Of a stretch of DNA of 64,000 nucleotides, positions 25,746 to 34,462 are shown one piece after another. A model generated the notes under the pieces. The model did not search any database, was not told the origin of the DNA, and saw only the letters and a list, made by a program, of their open reading frames with translations. Positions within the stretch are counted from its first letter, which is position 1. Every line of letters starts with the position of its first letter. Origin of the DNA: Nostoc spongiaeforme FACHB-130 (lineage in GTDB: Bacteria; Cyanobacteriota; Cyanobacteriia; Cyanobacteriales; Nostocaceae); assembly GCF_014698475.1 (NCBI RefSeq), contig NZ_JACJTB010000017.1, forward strand, positions 1-64,000. Reading direction: 5' to 3'. The position numbers and the translations under genes are program-made.

Positions 25746-26081
25746 ATGAGTAAGGGTGTAATCACCATCACTGATGCTGAGTTTGAAACCGAAGTGTTGA
25801 AATCTGAGCAGCCTGTATTAGTTTACTTTTGGGCTTCTTGGTGCGGCCCATGTCAGTTAATGTCGCCACTGATTAATTTAGCAGCCAACCAATATAGCGA
25901 TCGCCTAAAAGTTGTCAAAATGGAAGTTGACCCCAACCCACTTTCTGTCAAACAGTATGGGGTAGAAGGTGTACCAGCCTTAAGGCTAATTCAAGGGGAA
26001 AAATTATTAGAATCAACCGAGGGAGTTATTAATAAAGAAAAGTTACTGAGTCTGCTAGATACCCATTTAAATAACAATTAG
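25746..26081 (+). CDS. Thioredoxin
   Basis: A 111-residue thioredoxin with LVYFWASWCGPCQLMSPLIN (active site WCGPC) and the cis-proline loop VEGVPALRLIQGEKLLESTE. It should reduce disulfides of target enzymes in the cytoplasm. The ATG at 25746 has GGAG six bases upstream and is preferred over the in-frame ATG at 25734. The region downstream of the active site is somewhat divergent from TrxA (MSPLINLAANQYSDRLKVVK), so it may be a specialised type. The stop codon merges with a 14-bp inverted repeat separating it from the next gene. Confidence 0.85.
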   Translation: MSKGVITITDAEFETEVLKSEQPVLVYFWASWCGPCQLMSPLINLAANQYSDRLKVVKMEVDPNPLSVKQYGVEGVPALRLIQGEKLLESTEGVINKEKLLSLLDTHLNNN

Positions 26082-26125
26082 TCATGAGTCATTAGTCATT
26101 GGTCATTAGCAAATGACTCATGACT
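26080..26125. repeat. 14-bp inverted repeat of TCATTAG/GACTAAT type
   Basis: AGTCATGAGTCATT (26080-26093) and AATGACTCATGACT (26112-26125) are perfect complements around an 18-base loop. The left arm begins in the thioredoxin stop codon and the right arm ends just before the aminotransferase start region. Confidence 0.65.
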
Positions 26126-26147
26126 AATGACAAAGGACAAAGAAAAA

Positions 26148-27341
26148 ATGACTAACATTCAATTTGCACAACGTTTACAACCTCTACAATTTAACGTGTT
26201 TGCGGAGATGGACAAAGCTAAAGCGGCGGCTTTGTCTGTTGGGCAGCAGTTAATTGATTTATCATTGGGTTCTTCGGATTTGCCGACTGAGGCGCATGTT
26301 TTAGAAGCGATCGCCCAATCTTTGTATGATCAAAGTACCCACGGTTATTTGTTATTTAACGGTACGCAAGCCTTTCGGCAAGCGGCGGCTGACTGGTATG
26401 AGCAGAAATTTGGCATCAAAGTTGATCCCGAAACCGAAGTATTACCTTTAATTGGTTCTCAAGAAGGTACGGCTCATTTACCTCTAGCTTTATTAAATCC
26501 TGGGGATTTTGCCTTATTGCTTGACCCTGGTTATCCATCCCATGCAGGCGGAGTGTATTTAGCCAGTGGACAAATTTATCCTATGCCACTACTGGCAGAC
26601 AATGGTTTTTTACCAGTATTAGCAGATATTCCGGCGGCGGTTGTGGCGCAGTCGAAGATGATGGTGTTGAGCTATCCCCATAATCCCACAGCTGCGATCG
26701 CCCCTTTGGCTTTTTTCCAAGAAGCTGTGGCTTTTTGTCAGCAACACAATATTGTGTTAGTTCACGATTTTCCTTATGTAGATTTGGTATTTGCGGAAAT
26801 TCCGGGAATAGAGTCCCCATCTTTAGTACCATCAATTCTGCAAGCTGACCCAGAAAAAAGCGTCTCGATTGAATTTTTCACCCTTTCTAAGTCTTACAAT
26901 ATGGGCGGCTTCCGCATTGGCTATGCCATTGGCAATGCTGAATTAATCAAAGCTTTACGTCACATCAAAGCCGCAGTTGATTTTAATCAGTATAGAGGAA
27001 TTTTGAATGGGGCGATCGCAGCCTTAACCGGGCCACAAGCCGGAGTCACAAATACAGTCGCCACCTTCCGCCAACGCCGTGATGCTTTTGTGAATGCTTT
27101 ACATCGCATTGGTTGGCAAGTTCCCAGTCCCGAAGCCACGATGTATATTTGGGCTAAGTTACCCGCACCTTGGCAAAATAATTCTGTGGAATTTTGTACT
27201 CAGTTAGTCAAACAAACCGGGGTAGCCGCTTCTCCCGGTGCTGGTTTTGGTAAATCTGGAGAAGGATATGTGCGGTTTGCCTTGGTACATGAACCAGCTT
27301 TATTAGAAACCGCCGTGGAGCGAATTGCTAAGTTTCTTTAA
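26148..27341 (+). CDS. Class I/II PLP aminotransferase (DapL/AspC-like)
   Basis: The 397-residue enzyme begins MTNIQFAQRLQPLQFNVFAE and shows the fold-type I pattern: DLSLGSSDLPTEAHVLEAIA, the PLP phosphate region GSQEGTAHLPLALL, SYPHNPTAAIAPLAF, and the Schiff-base lysine in FFTLSKSYNMGGFRIGYAIG. The end, GEGYVRFALVHEPALLETAV, holds the conserved carboxylate-binding Arg. Members close to this are annotated LL-diaminopimelate or aspartate aminotransferases, but the substrate is not determined by these motifs. The start at 26148 follows AAGGAC. An ATG at 26127 lies inside a repeat and is less likely. Confidence 0.82.
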   Translation: MTNIQFAQRLQPLQFNVFAEMDKAKAAALSVGQQLIDLSLGSSDLPTEAHVLEAIAQSLYDQSTHGYLLFNGTQAFRQAAADWYEQKFGIKVDPETEVLPLIGSQEGTAHLPLALLNPGDFALLLDPGYPSHAGGVYLASGQIYPMPLLADNGFLPVLADIPAAVVAQSKMMVLSYPHNPTAAIAPLAFFQEAVAFCQQHNIVLVHDFPYVDLVFAEIPGIESPSLVPSILQADPEKSVSIEFFTLSKSYNMGGFRIGYAIGNAELIKALRHIKAAVDFNQYRGILNGAIAALTGPQAGVTNTVATFRQRRDAFVNALHRIGWQVPSPEATMYIWAKLPAPWQNNSVEFCTQLVKQTGVAASPGAGFGKSGEGYVRFALVHEPALLETAVERIAKFL

Positions 27342-27454
27342 GTATGCCGAAGTCAGTGGATTCATCAAGTCTTGATGTTAAATTAGCCAGAATTTGATTA
27401 ATCCATATCTAACGTTGGGTTTATTTAAGATACACTACAGAGAAATTACGGAAA

Positions 27455-27486
27455 TGTCACCGAGATATTAAAATCTATCGGTGACA
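27455..27486. promoter_or_regulatory. 9-bp inverted repeat upstream of a PEP-CTERM gene
   Basis: TGTCACCGA (27455-27463) and TCGGTGACA (27478-27486) flank a 14-base spacer, 28 bases before the ATG of the next gene. It could be a leader hairpin or an operator. No known regulator site is recognised. Confidence 0.4.
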
Positions 27487-27514
27487 GTTGATTAGAAGTG
27501 GTGAATAGAGGTGC

Positions 27515-27886
27515 ATGGCAAGTAGTGTGGTAAAAATTAGCCTGTGTGCTGTGTCTTTCTTGGTGATTGGTGTTTGGGGACAGCAGTCAGTTTGGGGTTT
27601 GAGCAACACTTCATTACGAGAACCAGAACAGGGGACTTCCCAAGCAGAAGTAACTGAGGATGAAAATCATACCAGCCCAAATCATTACTACACACCCAGT
27701 TTGAGTCTCACCCCTAGAAGTGATGCACCTGTATCTAGTTACATCCCTGCCTATAGCAACAAGTGGGCAAACCTCAGTAGTACAAATCCAAGCCCCCGGA
27801 AAGTCCCAGAACCTTCAGTCTTGCTGGGATTAATTGCGATCGCTGGTTGCTTAGGAATGCAGCATCAGCTAAAAAAAGCTAGGTAA
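27515..27886 (+). CDS. Small PEP-CTERM-type exported protein
   Basis: The 123-residue protein has an N-terminal signal helix (VVKISLCAVSFLVIGVWGQQ), a polar central part rich in Ser/Thr/Asn, and a C-terminal sorting signal: VPEPSVLLGLIAIAGCLGMQ followed by a basic end HQLKKAR. PEP motif, hydrophobic helix and basic tail together are what exosortases recognise. GAGGTG precedes the ATG. The exosortase is not in this window. The next gene encodes another PEP-CTERM protein. The function is unknown, and surface or extracellular matrix is likely. Confidence 0.75.
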   Translation: MASSVVKISLCAVSFLVIGVWGQQSVWGLSNTSLREPEQGTSQAEVTEDENHTSPNHYYTPSLSLTPRSDAPVSSYIPAYSNKWANLSSTNPSPRKVPEPSVLLGLIAIAGCLGMQHQLKKAR

Positions 27887-28190
27887 AAAAATCTTTTTAA
27901 CATCAATGTCATATTCACGACACTAGGAAAATTAGCAATATCGTATATTTGCTGAAATCAATAGCAAAATATTAGTCATCTTTTTATTCAGAATCCACAA
28001 CAGCTTTACCCAATAAAGTCTCCCCGTTTCCTAAACTAGATTGGTGTGCAGAACTACTAGGGATGATTAAAAGCTGGTAATTTTTGTGACCAGCCGCATT
28101 CTTTAAAAGTCAAAGCCTGTAGTCAGGCTAATCCAATTCCAGAGACAAATAAAGTATATAAAATTACCTCAAAACTGGCGGAGACAGTAA
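27887..28190. other. Intergenic region between PEP-CTERM genes
   Basis: About 300 bases, AT-rich, with no gene or clear hairpin seen. It presumably carries the promoter of the downstream PEP-CTERM gene. Confidence 0.4.
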
Positions 28191-29156
28191 ATGAAAAGAA
28201 CTTTGCAAACACTTGTAATTGGTGCCTCAATGGCTGTTGGCGTGAGTGCGATCGCCTCTAACCCAGCACAAGCAGGTAGTTTAACCAATGCCATCATTAC
28301 TGGCAATGATTACATCAAGTATGCTGTTAATGGCACCAACACATACGAAGCTCCAGGTGCTGATTTGGCAACTATCTTAACTGGCGACAGCAGCAGCCCT
28401 ACTGGTAACGTTGAGTTATTCGCTAGTAGTGAAAAATCTTCCCTCTCTCCAGCTTCAAATGCAACCAACTCACAACGTCTTGTAGCACTGAAAAATTTCT
28501 TTAATTACAACCAAGTTACAACTTTAAGTGGTGAAATTAATGGTAAACAAATCTCTCTGAGTAGCCTGACGGCCACTGATTGGTTTGGTGCAAGCGGTGT
28601 ACAGTCAGTAACAGGAGCAACAACAACTACCCTGTTAAACAGCGCGATTAATGGGTTGTACAATTCATCTAATTTGGCAACTCAGTGGTTTAACGCTACT
28701 TTATCTACTTATGGCTTGACTGCTAACCAAACCCTGTTTAACACATTTTTACTTGCAGGCGGATTTCAACGTTTTAGTGACCCCAATATTTCTTATGTCA
28801 ACCAAAATGACACCACTGGAGAAATCAAGATTGGTTTAGCAGGTCACTATGATGCAGCAGCTCTTTTAGGACTACCATCTAATCCACTAAAACCACTACA
28901 AGTCAGCGAACTAGTCAAAGTTTCCTATAACGGTGGGCCAGATCAAATCCTTTCTAGTTATCAAGCCTCTGCATCTGGTTTAGTTTCTAATGATGGGACT
29001 AAATCTCATAATGGCAACTACGAAGTAACTATCCAAGGCATACCTGTACCAACTCCAGGGCCAACATCTGTACCAGAACCTTCCGTAGTTCTAGGTATGT
29101 TAGGTGTGGCTGGAATTGTTGCTACACAACGCAAGTTAAAGAAAGTTTCCGGTTGA
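28191..29156 (+). CDS. PEP-CTERM exported protein
   Basis: The 321-residue protein starts MKRTLQTLVIGASMAVGVSA with a signal peptide cleaved near AQAGS. It has a large Asn/Thr/Ser-rich extracellular body with repeated short hydrophobic strands (e.g. YIKYAVNGTNTYEAPGADLA and AGGFQRFSDPNISYVNQNDT). It ends TSVPEPSVVLGMLGVAGIVA plus TQRKLKKVSG, a classic PEP-CTERM sorting signal. It probably resembles a cyanobacterial PEP-CTERM family that I cannot name with certainty. No catalytic motif was seen. A strong terminator follows 30 bases past the stop. Confidence 0.85.
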   Translation: MKRTLQTLVIGASMAVGVSAIASNPAQAGSLTNAIITGNDYIKYAVNGTNTYEAPGADLATILTGDSSSPTGNVELFASSEKSSLSPASNATNSQRLVALKNFFNYNQVTTLSGEINGKQISLSSLTATDWFGASGVQSVTGATTTTLLNSAINGLYNSSNLATQWFNATLSTYGLTANQTLFNTFLLAGGFQRFSDPNISYVNQNDTTGEIKIGLAGHYDAAALLGLPSNPLKPLQVSELVKVSYNGGPDQILSSYQASASGLVSNDGTKSHNGNYEVTIQGIPVPTPGPTSVPEPSVVLGMLGVAGIVATQRKLKKVSG

Positions 29157-29185
29157 GACTCCGGTTTCCATTCCATATAATTACC

Positions 29186-29211
29186 AAAGGAGCAATTATG
29201 CTCCTTTTTTT
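29186..29211 (+). terminator. Rho-independent terminator after the PEP-CTERM gene
   Basis: AGGAGCA (29188-29194) and TGCTCCT (29199-29205) form a 7-bp stem with an ATTA loop. The stem is extended by flanking A and T bases, and a T run follows. Confidence 0.85.
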
Positions 29212-29552
29212 ATGAAATCTTTATATCTTCTCTAGGAAATTACTGTTGTATATATCACTATAATAAGCCATTTATGTAGGTACACATACATGACTGGAAA
29301 CAAATTCACAATCACGTTCCATAATGAAAATATAAAGATTTATTAAGTAAATATTAATTTTTTGTTAAAATATTTCAATAAATCATAATGATATTATTTA
29401 GTAAATACTAAGATAAAAGTTAATTTTTATTGACTATTTTTTGATATAGCAAAATAGCATAAATAGATTTTTAGTAACTTAATAATTCCTCTGACAGCAT
29501 ATTTTTTATTCAACTTAGAATCTGAAATGTCTATCTTCAATTCTGCTTTGTA
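29212..29552. other. AT-rich intergenic region
   Basis: About 340 bases with no gene. One NtcA-like palindrome GTA-N8-TAC (29276-29289) is present, but there is no well-placed -10 box, so I do not call it a site. Confidence 0.4.
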
Positions 29553-29975
29553 ATGACAGTAAATTTACTCACCATTAATCAGCAAGTGCATCTCAATCAA
29601 TTAAAAAGAGTCTTATTAATTGAAGATAATCATGTAAACCGGATGTTACTGAGTGACTATCTGGGTTACTGTGGATTTAATGTCAAAAGTCTGTCAAATG
29701 GTACAGCTTTATTTTCAACTGTCAACACATTCCAGCCCGATTTAGTGTTACTAGATTTAAAATTACCCGATATTGATGGTTATTGGCTGTTAGAACAAAT
29801 CCAAAAACATCCATATTTATCTAAAATACCTGTAATTGTAGTTTCAGCTTTTGCTTTTAAAGCAGATCAAGAACGAGCCATACATTTAGGCGCACGTCGT
29901 TATCTTGTTAAACCTATAAACCTCACTGCTTTGATGATGACTATTCAAGAAGAGTTAGCTTGTCACTGCATCTAA
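29553..29975 (+). CDS. Receiver-only response regulator
   Basis: The 140-residue protein is a single REC domain. It shows KRVLLIEDNHVNRMLLSDYL (acidic pair), the phospho-acceptor Asp in PDLVLLDLKLPDIDGYWLLE, the SAFA switch segment and the Lys of RRYLVKPINLTALMMTIQEE. No output domain is fused, so it works as a phospho-relay or by protein contact, in the CheY/DivK manner. The cognate kinase is not obvious in the window. A PAS-GGDEF gene starts 230 bp downstream on the same strand and could be its functional partner. Confidence 0.88.
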   Translation: MTVNLLTINQQVHLNQLKRVLLIEDNHVNRMLLSDYLGYCGFNVKSLSNGTALFSTVNTFQPDLVLLDLKLPDIDGYWLLEQIQKHPYLSKIPVIVVSAFAFKADQERAIHLGARRYLVKPINLTALMMTIQEELACHCI

Positions 29976-30207
29976 AATTAACACTTTTATTTTTATACCA
30001 ACTTTATCAGAATTAACACTTGATAAATCCTGTAGAGACATATTTTTGAAATACACGTAGTGGCATAGCAAGGCTAAAATGTTGCATTGAAGAATTTCCA
30101 AAATCAAACCAGATTATTCGAGATATTGATTATCATAGAATTATTCACCTTCAGATTCAGTTAACAATTCCCACAATATCGGAACTTAGCAAATAGGTAA
30201 TCTGAAT

Positions 30208-31173
30208 ATGCTGGCACAAAAAATCCTAGTTGCTGAGGATGAAAATTTCCTTATTAACGAGAAAATGCAGGAACAAAAGCAACCAATGTTGGCAATTATT
30301 AACAGTATGCAACATGCTGTAGTTGTCACGGATACTGATGGTTGCATTCAATTTATGAATTCAATGGCGGAAATACTGATAGGTTGGCAGCTAAAAGAAG
30401 TACAGGGAAAAAATGTAACAGAAGTTGTGAAACTAATTGACAAAGATATAGAAGAAGCAATTGAAAATATAGCTACACAAACAATAGTTACAGGAACAAT
30501 TATATATTTACCAGATAATTGTGTACTAATTAATAAACATGGCAGAGAAATATTAGTTGGCGATTATGCTGCACCGATGCGTGATATTAGTAATAATATT
30601 ACTGGTGCAGTATTAGTGCTTCAAGAAGTCACCCAACGCAAATTGATGGAGTCACGACTGCTTCAGAATGCGTTTTATGATGGATTGACAGCATTACCAA
30701 ATCGAGCTTTATTTTTAGATCGATTAAAACAAGCGGTAGAAAGAAGTAAACGCCGGATAGATTACCGTTTTGGAATTTTATTTTTAGATTTAGATGGCTT
30801 TGAGGAAATGAACGATCGCTATGGTCATACGATGGGCGATGATTTATTAATAGCGATCGCTCGCAGGTTAGAATCATGCCTACGCAGTGGTGATACAGTC
30901 GGCAGGTTTAGCGGTGATAAGTTTGCCGTGTTGCTCGAAGATATTAAAGATATTAACGATGCGATTAACGTAGCCAAACGTATTCAAGACACTTTAGGCT
31001 TACCCTTAACTCTCAATGGCAATTTATTTTCAACTACAGCCAGTATAGGTATTACGATCAATCAAGGTGGTGGTGATAAGCCAGAAAACTTACTGCAAAA
31101 TGCAGATGCAGCAATGTATCATGCCAAGCAGCAAGGAAAAGCGCGTTATGCAGTATTTAGAAATGGGGAGTAG
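30208..31173 (+). CDS. PAS-GGDEF protein with degenerate catalytic motif
   Basis: The 321-residue protein begins MLAQKILVAEDENFLINEKM, which looks like the first strand of a receiver domain that then breaks off. A PAS domain follows (about 25-145, with AVVVTDTDGCIQFMNSMAEI). The GGDEF domain starts near 150 (YDGLTALPNRALFLDRLKQA, GILFLDLDGFEEMND). The catalytic GGDEF motif is changed to SGDKF at 235-239, so diguanylate cyclase activity is unlikely. The RxxD inhibitory c-di-GMP site (RSGD, 226-229) is retained at the right distance. It is therefore more likely a c-di-GMP receptor or a regulatory pseudo-enzyme. No EAL domain is present. Confidence 0.85.
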   Translation: MLAQKILVAEDENFLINEKMQEQKQPMLAIINSMQHAVVVTDTDGCIQFMNSMAEILIGWQLKEVQGKNVTEVVKLIDKDIEEAIENIATQTIVTGTIIYLPDNCVLINKHGREILVGDYAAPMRDISNNITGAVLVLQEVTQRKLMESRLLQNAFYDGLTALPNRALFLDRLKQAVERSKRRIDYRFGILFLDLDGFEEMNDRYGHTMGDDLLIAIARRLESCLRSGDTVGRFSGDKFAVLLEDIKDINDAINVAKRIQDTLGLPLTLNGNLFSTTASIGITINQGGGDKPENLLQNADAAMYHAKQQGKARYAVFRNGE

Positions 31174-31198
31174 GGAATAGGGAAGAATTTAACAATAC

Positions 31199-31223
31199 AA
31201 AAAAAGGTGGTAAATGACCACCT
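31199..31223 (-). terminator. Terminator of dxs
   Basis: AGGTGGT and ACCACCT (31205-31211 and 31217-31223) make a 7-bp stem. Read on the minus strand, it is followed by a run of T residues. Confidence 0.75.
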
Positions 31224-31257
31224 AAATCACATTATTAATGAAGATCACACAGTAGAT

Positions 31258-33165
31258 TTAAACTACAGCAGATACTTGCTTCTGGAAGTAAGCCTGCATC
31301 ACTCTTTCGGCAATTTGACGACTTGTTAAACCTAATTCTGCCTTCGATTCTTCTGGGGTAGCGTGTTCCACCAAGACATCTGGGATACCAATACGCTTGA
31401 TGGGGACAACAATATCAGCGTCGAGTAAAGCTTCAGCCACAGCAGAACCAAAGCCACCCGTGATACAACCTTCTTCTAGGGTGACAACGCGACCAATTTT
31501 CTTAGCCAAGGGTAAGATTAATTCTGTATCTAAAGGCTTGACAAAGCGGGCATTAATGACTGTCGCTTCAATACCATGTTCGCTGAGAATTTCTGCCGCT
31601 TGCATACTGGGGTAAACCATTGTGCCGTAGCCAACGATTAACACATCATCGCCATTACGGAGAATTTCACCCTTACCAATTTCCAAAGGTTCCCAACCTT
31701 CTTCCATTAAGGGAACACCGTAACCATTGCCACGGGGGAAGCGCATAGCGATCGCACTACTGGTATGATTAATGCCAGTCACAATCATCCGTTGTAGTTC
31801 GGCTTCATCCTTGGGTGCCATTAACACCATATTCGGAATGCAGCGCAAATAAGCAATATCATACATCCCTTGGTGAGTGGGGCCATCAGCACCCACAATA
31901 CCCGCCCTGTCTAAACAGAAGAACACAGGCAAGTTTTGAATACAAACATCGTGAATAATTTGGTCGTAAGCCCTTTGTAAGAAGGTGGAATAAATAGCCG
32001 CCACCGGACGCATACCTTCAGATGCTAAACCTGCTGCTAAAGTGACAGCATGTTGTTCAGCAATACCCACATCTATATATTGATTAGGTAGTTTAGCTTG
32101 CAGTTTGTCTAAACCTGTACCCGTGGCCATTGCGGCTGTAATACCGATGATTTTTGGGTTTTGTTCAGCAAGTTTAACTAAAGTGTGGGCAAAGACTTTA
32201 GCATAAGCAGGGGGTTTGGGTTTGCTAGAAGGAATAGCCTTCCCGGTTGCCAAGTTAAAGGGGTTTTGGGCATGGTAGCCTACTTGGTCTTGTTCCGCCA
32301 GTTCATAGCCTTTACCTTTGGTTGTGACTACATGTACTAAAACTGGCCCTTGTATTTGATGCGCCTGTTGGAAAGTTGCAATCAATTCTTCTAAATTGTG
32401 TCCATCAACTGGCCCCATATAGGTAAAGCCGAGTTCTTCAAATACCGCCCCTACCTTGGGAACCGCCAACCGCTTCATCCCTTCTTTAATGCGCCCCAAC
32501 TCTGGAGACAAAGATTCACCCACGAAAGGAATTTGCTTGAATTGTTCCTCGAAGTTATCTTTGATGAATTGGACGGGCGGACTCAGGCGCATTTTGTTGA
32601 GGTAGCGAGGAATTGCACCGACGTTGGGAGAGATAGACATCTCATTGTCGTTCAACACTACCAGCAAGTTAGTTTTCGGCAAATGTCCAGCATGGTTGAT
32701 AGCTTCTAACGCCATCCCACCAGTTAAAGCACCATCACCAATAACAGCAACCGCTTTAAATTTTTCACCTTTTAAATCTCTAGCTAATGCCATACCCAAG
32801 GCGGCGGAGATACTTGTAGAAGCGTGACCGGCACCAAAATGGTCAAACTTGCTTTCGCAACGTTTGAGATAACCAGCAACTCCGTCTTTTTGTCTGAGGG
32901 TATGGAAATTACTGTAACGTCCTGTAATCAATTTGTGGGGATAAGCTTGGTGTCCGACATCCCAAATAACTTTATCCTGATCTAAATCTAATGTTTGGTA
33001 AAGCCCTAGAGTTAACTCTACAACACCCAAACCTGGCCCTAAATGACCGCCTGTTGCTGCTACTGTTTGCAGGTGTTTATCTCGAATTTGGCGAGCAATT
33101 TGTTGCAGTTGCCGGATAGATAAACCGTGCAACTGATTAGGATGGGTGATTTCGCTCAGATGCAT
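31258..33165 (-). CDS. dxs: 1-deoxy-D-xylulose-5-phosphate synthase
   Basis: DXS condenses pyruvate and glyceraldehyde-3-phosphate, the first step of the MEP isoprenoid pathway that feeds carotenoids, phytol and the phylloquinone tail. The 635-residue protein is full length. It has the ThDP motif [20 protein letters not shown] through [12 protein letters not shown], the DGHNLEELI region and the pyrimidine-domain block [22 protein letters not shown]-terminal transketolase domain follows with [14 protein letters not shown]. The ATG start at 33165 ([20 protein letters not shown]) agrees with the family. A terminator follows the stop. The gene is monocistronic. Confidence 0.95.
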   Translation of the reverse strand: MHLSEITHPNQLHGLSIRQLQQIARQIRDKHLQTVAATGGHLGPGLGVVELTLGLYQTLDLDQDKVIWDVGHQAYPHKLITGRYSNFHTLRQKDGVAGYLKRCESKFDHFGAGHASTSISAALGMALARDLKGEKFKAVAVIGDGALTGGMALEAINHAGHLPKTNLLVVLNDNEMSISPNVGAIPRYLNKMRLSPPVQFIKDNFEEQFKQIPFVGESLSPELGRIKEGMKRLAVPKVGAVFEELGFTYMGPVDGHNLEELIATFQQAHQIQGPVLVHVVTTKGKGYELAEQDQVGYHAQNPFNLATGKAIPSSKPKPPAYAKVFAHTLVKLAEQNPKIIGITAAMATGTGLDKLQAKLPNQYIDVGIAEQHAVTLAAGLASEGMRPVAAIYSTFLQRAYDQIIHDVCIQNLPVFFCLDRAGIVGADGPTHQGMYDIAYLRCIPNMVLMAPKDEAELQRMIVTGINHTSSAIAMRFPRGNGYGVPLMEEGWEPLEIGKGEILRNGDDVLIVGYGTMVYPSMQAAEILSEHGIEATVINARFVKPLDTELILPLAKKIGRVVTLEEGCITGGFGSAVAEALLDADIVVPIKRIGIPDVLVEHATPEESKAELGLTSRQIAERVMQAYFQKQVSAVV

Positions 33166-33410
33166 ATTATAGGGTTTTCCTCTCTAATTTCTACTTCTGG
33201 TATTTTGATTTTCCCACGGTCGGGCTGTCCCCATGATGATGGGGCGTTGCAATTCTGTTACATGATCCCTTAAGAATGCAAACTTACGTAATCACACATG
33301 CTGCTTCGGTATGGCGTTAGAAGATACAAGTCTTTGGCTGTCAAGGTTTGGCATTCCTGATACCTGTTGTTTGTGTGAGTTCTCTGAATATGGGTAAGTT
33401 ACCTTGATTA

Positions 33411-34100
33411 CTAGGGTGAAACTGTATTATCAGGCACAGTCGGAACTTCTGGTGTGTCTGGTAGTTTTTGTTGCCGTTGCAAGTATTTACTTAACACGTA
33501 AGCCATATCTCCACGAGTCATGGGTTGCAATGGCGAAAGATTACCTTGGTTGTCTGTTTTGACAAATCCTTCCGAGACTACGGTGGCGATCGCTCTTCGC
33601 GCCCATGTCGGAATTGATGTAGCATCAGGATGGGAGGCTAAAATCTCATTCACCGAATCATCATCAAACTGAAAGACACCGTAAGCTTGGGCAAATATCG
33701 CTAAAGCTTCTGCTCTGTTAACTCTTTGGTTGGGAAAAAACAAATTCCCCCGATAGCCCTTCATGATGTCTGTTTTTAAGACTATCTGAATATCATTAAA
33801 TGCGCGATTAGAAGCCGGGACATCTGCAATCACGAAATTTTTTTGATTCACAGCTTGTCTTTTATCTAGCCGAAAGACTTTCACCATAATTGAGGCTAAT
33901 TCTGCCCGGTTTAGCAATCTTTCGGGATGAAAATTGCCATCCGGCGAATTGGTCATCCATTTCGCGGCAATTACCTGTTGAATAGAATCTGAGCTTGTCT
34001 GAGAAGGTGTTTCTGTTGATTGTGCTTGAACATTTACCGGAAAACTTTGCAGTAGCACAACTAAAGAAATCGTACTGAAGTACTTACTGATATTTCTCAT
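33411..34100 (-). CDS. Secreted SLH-domain protein
   Basis: The 229-residue protein has a signal peptide (MRNISKYFSTISLVVLLQSF through NVQAQS) and three SLH-type repeats. Examples are WMTNSPDGNFHPERLLNRAE, MKGYRGNLFFPNQRVNRAEA and VKTDNQGNLSPLQPMTRGDM. SLH domains bind pyruvylated cell wall polymers, or in cyanobacteria link porins and other proteins to the wall. No beta-barrel or enzymatic domain is attached. It could be a cell-surface adaptor. It stands alone upstream of dxs on the same strand, with about 245 bp between. Confidence 0.8.
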   Translation of the reverse strand: MRNISKYFSTISLVVLLQSFPVNVQAQSTETPSQTSSDSIQQVIAAKWMTNSPDGNFHPERLLNRAELASIMVKVFRLDKRQAVNQKNFVIADVPASNRAFNDIQIVLKTDIMKGYRGNLFFPNQRVNRAEALAIFAQAYGVFQFDDDSVNEILASHPDATSIPTWARRAIATVVSEGFVKTDNQGNLSPLQPMTRGDMAYVLSKYLQRQQKLPDTPEVPTVPDNTVSP

Positions 34101-34462
34101 TATTCTTTCAGATACTCATTTATGAAAACAACAAACTGCCAGACTGGGTGGAAATTCAAATCTGGGCTACTTGAATTTCAAAACCCATGAGATGAATTCT
34201 CATCTCGTGACGCAGAATAGTTAAGTAATGTTGCGAGGACTGACGCAGTGAGACGAAAAATTAAGATTTAGAGAGAGGGTGTAGGTAACTGTTTGGTTGA
34301 CCGCCAAACGGAAAATTTGGCAGGGTTGATTTATCCACGGCTTGATACATACTAAATGCTGTTTGTTGAGAATTGTAAATAGCGAATAAATATTTTTTAA
34401 CACATCCATTCTCTTGAACTGTTTAGCCGATAGATTGAAATCAAGTAACAAGGACTAGGAAA
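34101..34462. other. Intergenic region between divergent genes
   Basis: About 360 bases between the divergent SLH protein and dioxygenase genes. No supported gene. A minus-strand frame at 34221-34451 has no family and no convincing start. Confidence 0.4.

Noticed and set aside
29276-29289. GTA-N8-TAC NtcA-like palindrome
   Set aside because: Such a short pattern is expected by chance in AT-rich DNA. There is no -10 box at the right distance and the next gene starts over 260 bases away.
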